Source: JBKBKC01 sp046294265 (GTDB lineage Bacteria > Pseudomonadota > Alphaproteobacteria > Rhodobacterales > Rhodobacteraceae). Taken from it: a DNA stretch of 64,000 nt. The notes below the pieces were generated by a model. It was not told the origin of the DNA. It saw only the letters and a list, made by a program, of their open reading frames with translations, and made no database searches. This document shows, one piece after another, positions 61,601 to 64,000 of the stretch (within the stretch, counting starts at the first letter, position 1; the number at the start of each line of letters is the position of its first letter). The position numbers and the translations under genes were made by a program. The stretch spans positions 186,001 through 250,000 of the forward strand of contig JBKBKC010000004.1 of assembly GCA_046294265.1 (NCBI GenBank). Reading direction: 5' to 3'.

Positions 61601-61729
61601 GACCCGCGGCAGTTCGCGCACCTCAAGCGCGGTCAGCGCCGCAAGCCCGGCAATGATGATCAGCAGATGCACGACCGCGGTCAGGACCGGGCGGCGCAGC
61701 GAGAGCGGCAAGGGTTTCGCAGCGGTCAT
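58661..61729 (-). CDS. RND efflux transporter permease subunit
   Basis: A 1022-residue RND pump of the AcrB/MexB superfamily, with two repeats of periplasmic porter domains and twelve membrane helices. The proton relay is in TM4 as LVVDDAIVVVENIARL, with two aspartates; the TM10-11 counterpart reads GLTAKTAVLIVEFAE. First helix at RPVLTAVVHLLIIIAGLAAL. It extrudes drugs, dyes or other small toxicants, powered by protons. The frame extends upstream into the adaptor gene; ATG 61729 overlapping the adaptor stop (ATGA) is correct. No outer-membrane factor is in the window. Confidence 0.92.
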   Translation of the reverse strand: MTAAKPLPLSLRRPVLTAVVHLLIIIAGLAALTALEVRELPRVERGIVSVTTAWDGAPAELIDREVTARIEGAAARVPGLVALSASSRPGRSRVVAELAEGVDPDKAAAELREAIARVAPRLPDGVEAPRVTKADDDARHAILLALTSDSRAATELTRMVAERIEGRLVGLPGVADVGIQGQRDTVIRIEADLTRLGVLGLGPEDLRRALGAAQIDLAAGAFEGGRQAIPLAMGAEPMTVEALAALPVAPGVLLGDLAVVLEAPGPGAGVLRVNGEAGVGVRILREPGANILALSAAVAEAVAELAADLPPDTRLSVVADEADFVRGAVREVVLALAMATGIVLAVIFAFLRQPRLAAIPAVSLPVALSGTIAVLWMLGYSINVLTLMALVVAAGLVVDDAIVVVENIARLRAQGVAPARAAAEGTAQVAFAAVATTAVLIAVVLPLIFLPGQIGGLFREFAVALAVATAISTFVALTLVPMLAAQLLTASLAASDAPGRLARGRDRAISALLAAPLPVLAAAAVLALAGWDRLGSLPQELTPVEDRGEFEVRLNAPTGAALDLTDARMLAVEAALAPLTASGEVAALFVEAGAGGRSDQGKVTLRLALWDARRPQAEIVAEAQQRIAALVALDAEVRQPTALRIRGAGQGLQLAILGPDYTRLADSAEGLAADLAASALLRNARSGFAAGQPELALILDRDRLAARGVDPVAAGALLRAAASGLTLGSLAAGDRAFDLVLTGRQRATDPQALADLFVPGAAGAPVALAEFIRAEERASAAELGREAQRRAVTLRATPAEGVTLAAALAEARRLAPAHLGPDMRLIPLGEAAQQGEADRSFALAIGVAALLAFLALAAQFESPRAALAVMASVPPALAAGLFALGWSGVSLNLYSQIGLLLLVGLTAKTAVLIVEFAETAARAGAAPREAIAKACALRLRPIAMTLAATVLGALPLMLATGPGAEGRAALGTAIAAGLALATAAILIVVPASWLVLAGRRGPGPIGAGRQFDVEGLRRGAGA

Positions 61730-62868
61730 GGCTGCGCCCGCCGCAGAACCACCTGCACCGGATCGCCTGCCGGGGCCAGCGCAGGTGCCACGACCTCGAC
61801 CGTGGCACCGTCGCGCAGGCGTGCGGTGCCCTCGACCGCGATCAGATCGCCGGGCGCGACATCGGCCTGCACCAGCAGCCGGTCGTCCTGCCGGGCGACA
61901 ATCCGAACCGGAAGCCGCAGCGCGCGCCCGTCGCGCAGCACCCAGACCTCGGCCCCCGCGCGCGACCACTGCACGGCCAGCGGATCGACCGAGGGCAGCG
62001 ATTCGTGCCGCCGTTCGATGGCAACGGCCACGCGCATGCCGGGGCGCAGGTGGGGGGCATCGGCGGCAAGCTGTGCTTCGGCACCCATCATCCCGGTCTC
62101 GGGGTCGGTCCGCCCGTCCAGCGCCGTCACCACCGCCGCAACCGGGGCCGCATCCAGCATCACCGCGCGCACGGTTACCGCGTCGCCGGGGGCAACGGCC
62201 TGGGCAGCGCGCTCCGACAGACCAAAGACCACGATCGGCGCGGCCTCGGCGCGGATCGTTGTCACCTGCGCCCCTTCCGGAATCTGATCGCCCGGCCGCG
62301 CCGTGATCAGATCGACCCGGCCCGCGATGGGTGCGCGCAGGATGCGCCGTTCCACCGCCAGCGCCGCCGCCTCGCGCCCCAGTCTGGCGCGGGCGAGCGC
62401 GGTTCGGGCGGCGGTGACCTGAACCTCGGTGGCGACACCGCGCGCGGCCAGGGCCTCGGCGCGGGCCAGCGCCGCCTCGGCCTCGGCAAGGTCGAGTTCC
62501 GCTTGGGCCAGGGCGCGGCGCTCGTCGTCGTCGCGCAGCAGGACCACCGGATCGCCTGCCGCCACGATCGCCCCCGGCGCCACCGCGACCTGCAGCACGC
62601 GCCCGCCGCTGCGCGCCGTGACCGGCGCCACCGCACCCCCGCGCAGATGGCCAAGGGCGACATGGCGTTCGACCCGCACCACCTCGACCGGGGCCTCGGC
62701 CACGACCCGGTGCACCGGCCGGGTCTGGGCTGCGGGTGGGGGGACGGAGGCGGTCGATGCCGACCGGTCGAACAGGGCGGGCAGAGGCCAGGGCCACACA
62801 AGCGCCCCCCCGCCCAGCAGCAGGATGACAGCCGCGAAAAAAATCTGACGACGAAGGGACACGCGCAC
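61726..62868 (-). CDS. RND efflux periplasmic adaptor (HlyD/MFP family)
   Basis: A 380-residue membrane-fusion protein: one N-terminal helix (QIFFAAVILLLGGGALVWPW), a lipoyl/barrel-sandwich part (GRVLQVAVAPGAIVAAGDPV), a helical hairpin (about 110-160, Ala/Glu/Arg-rich), the second lipoyl half (RILRAPIAGRVDLI), and beta-barrel and membrane-proximal domains. It links the pump to an outer-membrane channel. Its start lies 48 bases from the sensor kinase stop, so both are probably in one unit. Confidence 0.9.
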   Translation of the reverse strand: MRVSLRRQIFFAAVILLLGGGALVWPWPLPALFDRSASTASVPPPAAQTRPVHRVVAEAPVEVVRVERHVALGHLRGGAVAPVTARSGGRVLQVAVAPGAIVAAGDPVVLLRDDDERRALAQAELDLAEAEAALARAEALAARGVATEVQVTAARTALARARLGREAAALAVERRILRAPIAGRVDLITARPGDQIPEGAQVTTIRAEAAPIVVFGLSERAAQAVAPGDAVTVRAVMLDAAPVAAVVTALDGRTDPETGMMGAEAQLAADAPHLRPGMRVAVAIERRHESLPSVDPLAVQWSRAGAEVWVLRDGRALRLPVRIVARQDDRLLVQADVAPGDLIAVEGTARLRDGATVEVVAPALAPAGDPVQVVLRRAQP

Positions 62869-62916
62869 ACCTCGGGTTGTTCGCGCCGCTCTAGCGCGAC
62901 AATACCAAACCGATCC

Positions 62917-64000
62917 TCAACGAACGGCGGGCAGTTCGAGGCGCGCGCAAAGCCCGCCGTGGGGTGCCTCGGCCAGGGTGAGCCGCCCCTCGTAAAGCGC
63001 GACCAGATCGGCGAGGATGGCGAGCCCCAGGCCGCTGCCCGCGGTCGTGGCCTCGTCCAGCCGTGCCCCGCGCGCCATCAGCCGGTCGCGCTCCTCGGCG
63101 GGGATGCCGGGGCCGTCATCCTCGACGGTCAGAACCAGCCGACCCGGCGGGGCAGCGGGGGCGTTCAGGCGCACGGTGCTGCGGGCATGGGCCAGCGCAT
63201 TCTCGACCAGGTTGCCCAACATCTCGGCCAGATCCTGCGCCTCGCCGGCAAAGGCGGGCACCGGCCCCGGGTCGAGCGATAGGATGATGCCGCGCCGCGC
63301 GGCCTGCGGCGCAAAGACCAGCGCCAGATCCTCCAGCACCGGCCCCACCGGTGTCGCGCGGGCCAAAGCCGCGCCCGGTCCGGCCAGGGCTGCGCGGCGC
63401 AGATGCCAGCGGATCATCCGGTCCATCTGCGCCAGCAACCCGGCCTCGGGCCCCTTCGCGCGCAGCATCAGCGTGGCCAGCGGCCCTTTCAGCGCATGGG
63501 CAAGGTTGCCGACATGCGTCCGGGCGCGGGCGATGGTGTCGGCATTGGCCGACAGCAGGGCGTTGAGCGCCTGCGCCAGCGGGATCAGTTCGCGCATTTT
63601 CGGGTCCGGCAGCCGGTCCAGCGCCCCCAGCCGCAGCCGGTCGAGATCGGCCGCAAAGCGCCGGAGTGCCCGCAACCCCAGCCGGATCGCCAGCAGTTGC
63701 GCCCCGGCCAGCGCCAGTCCCACAACGGCCAGCGACACCAGAAGCGGCCAGCGGATGGCGTCGAGCGCTGCGTCGCGTTCGTCCATCGGCAGCGCGGCCG
63801 TGACGGTCAGCACTTGCGCATCGCCGGGCGCGGTAAAGACCCGCGCGCGTGTGATGGTCTTTGACGGGTCGATCCCTGCACCCAGCAGTGCAGGGGCGGC
63901 GGCCAGGATGCCCCGGTCACTGCCGACGGTCCACCCCCACCCTGACCCCGGTTGCTCGTAGCGCGGATCGGGCGGCGGCGGCACGACCAAAAGCTCGCCG
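62917..64000 (-). CDS. Sensor histidine kinase (PhoQ/TctE-like), N-terminus off window
   Basis: The visible 360 residues contain the end of a periplasmic sensor (ITRARVFTAPGD), a second helix (WPLLVSLAVVGLALAGAQLLAI), HAMP, the H-box GNLAHALKGPLATL (phospho-accepting His), and ATP-binding boxes N (NLVENALAHA), G1 (VEDDGPGIP) and G2 (GSGLGLAIL). The open frame continues to the window edge (GELLVVPPPPDPRYE), so the start lies upstream. The cognate response regulator is likely just beyond the edge. It lies directly before the adaptor and pump genes and probably controls them. Confidence 0.9.
   Translation of the reverse strand, partial: GELLVVPPPPDPRYEQPGSGWGWTVGSDRGILAAAPALLGAGIDPSKTITRARVFTAPGDAQVLTVTAALPMDERDAALDAIRWPLLVSLAVVGLALAGAQLLAIRLGLRALRRFAADLDRLRLGALDRLPDPKMRELIPLAQALNALLSANADTIARARTHVGNLAHALKGPLATLMLRAKGPEAGLLAQMDRMIRWHLRRAALAGPGAALARATPVGPVLEDLALVFAPQAARRGIILSLDPGPVPAFAGEAQDLAEMLGNLVENALAHARSTVRLNAPAAPPGRLVLTVEDDGPGIPAEERDRLMARGARLDEATTAGSGLGLAILADLVALYEGRLTLAEAPHGGLCARLELPAVR

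Noticed and set aside
61730..62797. N-terminal extension of the RND pump frame
   Set aside because: Covers the adaptor gene in another frame; Gly/Arg-rich nonsense. The pump starts at ATG 61729.

Overview
The window is G+C-rich, densely coding DNA. Its housekeeping genes and family repertoire fit an alphaproteobacterium of the Rhodobacterales (Paracoccus/Rhodobacter/Gemmobacter type): a class I lysyl-tRNA synthetase, a Bzt/Aap-type amino acid importer, a small 'GPIQRAC' periplasmic protein and paired palindromic terminators. The genus cannot be fixed from the sequence alone.

Two thirds of the window (1-40565) is accessory transport and catabolism, laid out as modules separated by decayed insertion sequences. 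Module A1 (1-7071) has a SorC-type regulator between two divergent units. On the minus strand lie a 3-hydroxyisobutyrate-dehydrogenase-like enzyme and a sugar ABC ATPase. On the plus strand lie an FGGY sugar kinase and an acetoin-dehydrogenase-like complex (E1 alpha, E1 beta, and a lipoyl/E3-binding/alpha-beta-hydrolase E2). Module A2 (7329-14996) is a seven-gene operon: a class V PLP enzyme, a four-part polar amino acid importer, an RpiR regulator and a hydantoinase. IS island 1 (15130-16882) holds IS110 and IS630 relics.

Module B (17002-28445) is a nine-gene minus-strand operon: a Dpp/Opp-type importer, a VOC protein, a hydroxyacyl-CoA-dehydrogenase-type enzyme, an aldo/keto reductase and a 2-hydroxyacid dehydrogenase. 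It is preceded by a good sigma-54 promoter and two upstream activator sites, and faces a divergent AcoR-like regulator whose AAA+ domain lacks the GAFTGA motif. IS island 2 (about 28870-30333) holds IS21-like ends plus IS3 and IS5 relics. Module C (30581-40565) consists of two complete CUT1 sugar importers around one ROK regulator. IS island 3 (40734-43075) contains IS3, IS256 and IS630 relics and two copies of a 39-bp palindromic repeat.

From 43180 the window is mostly core genome: lepA, an LMW phosphatase, a copper chaperone pair, rpmB, lysK, dacB, an extensin-like protein, tyrA, hisC and rpsD. Two curiosities lie among them, a free-standing DUF4157 (eCIS core) mini-protein and a LysM protein of unusual composition. 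An IS5 N-terminal scrap separates rpsD from the last unit (58661-64000), which is a sensor kinase followed by a periplasmic adaptor and an RND pump.

The points most worth a second look are: the sigma-54 promoter paired with a regulator lacking GAFTGA; the kinase plus acetoin-dehydrogenase-like module, which would suit a 1-deoxyketose; the hydantoinase/PLP operon; the 39-bp repeat; the short perfect tandem duplications found in three different transposase relics; and the GC hairpin directly after each of the four solute-binding-protein genes.
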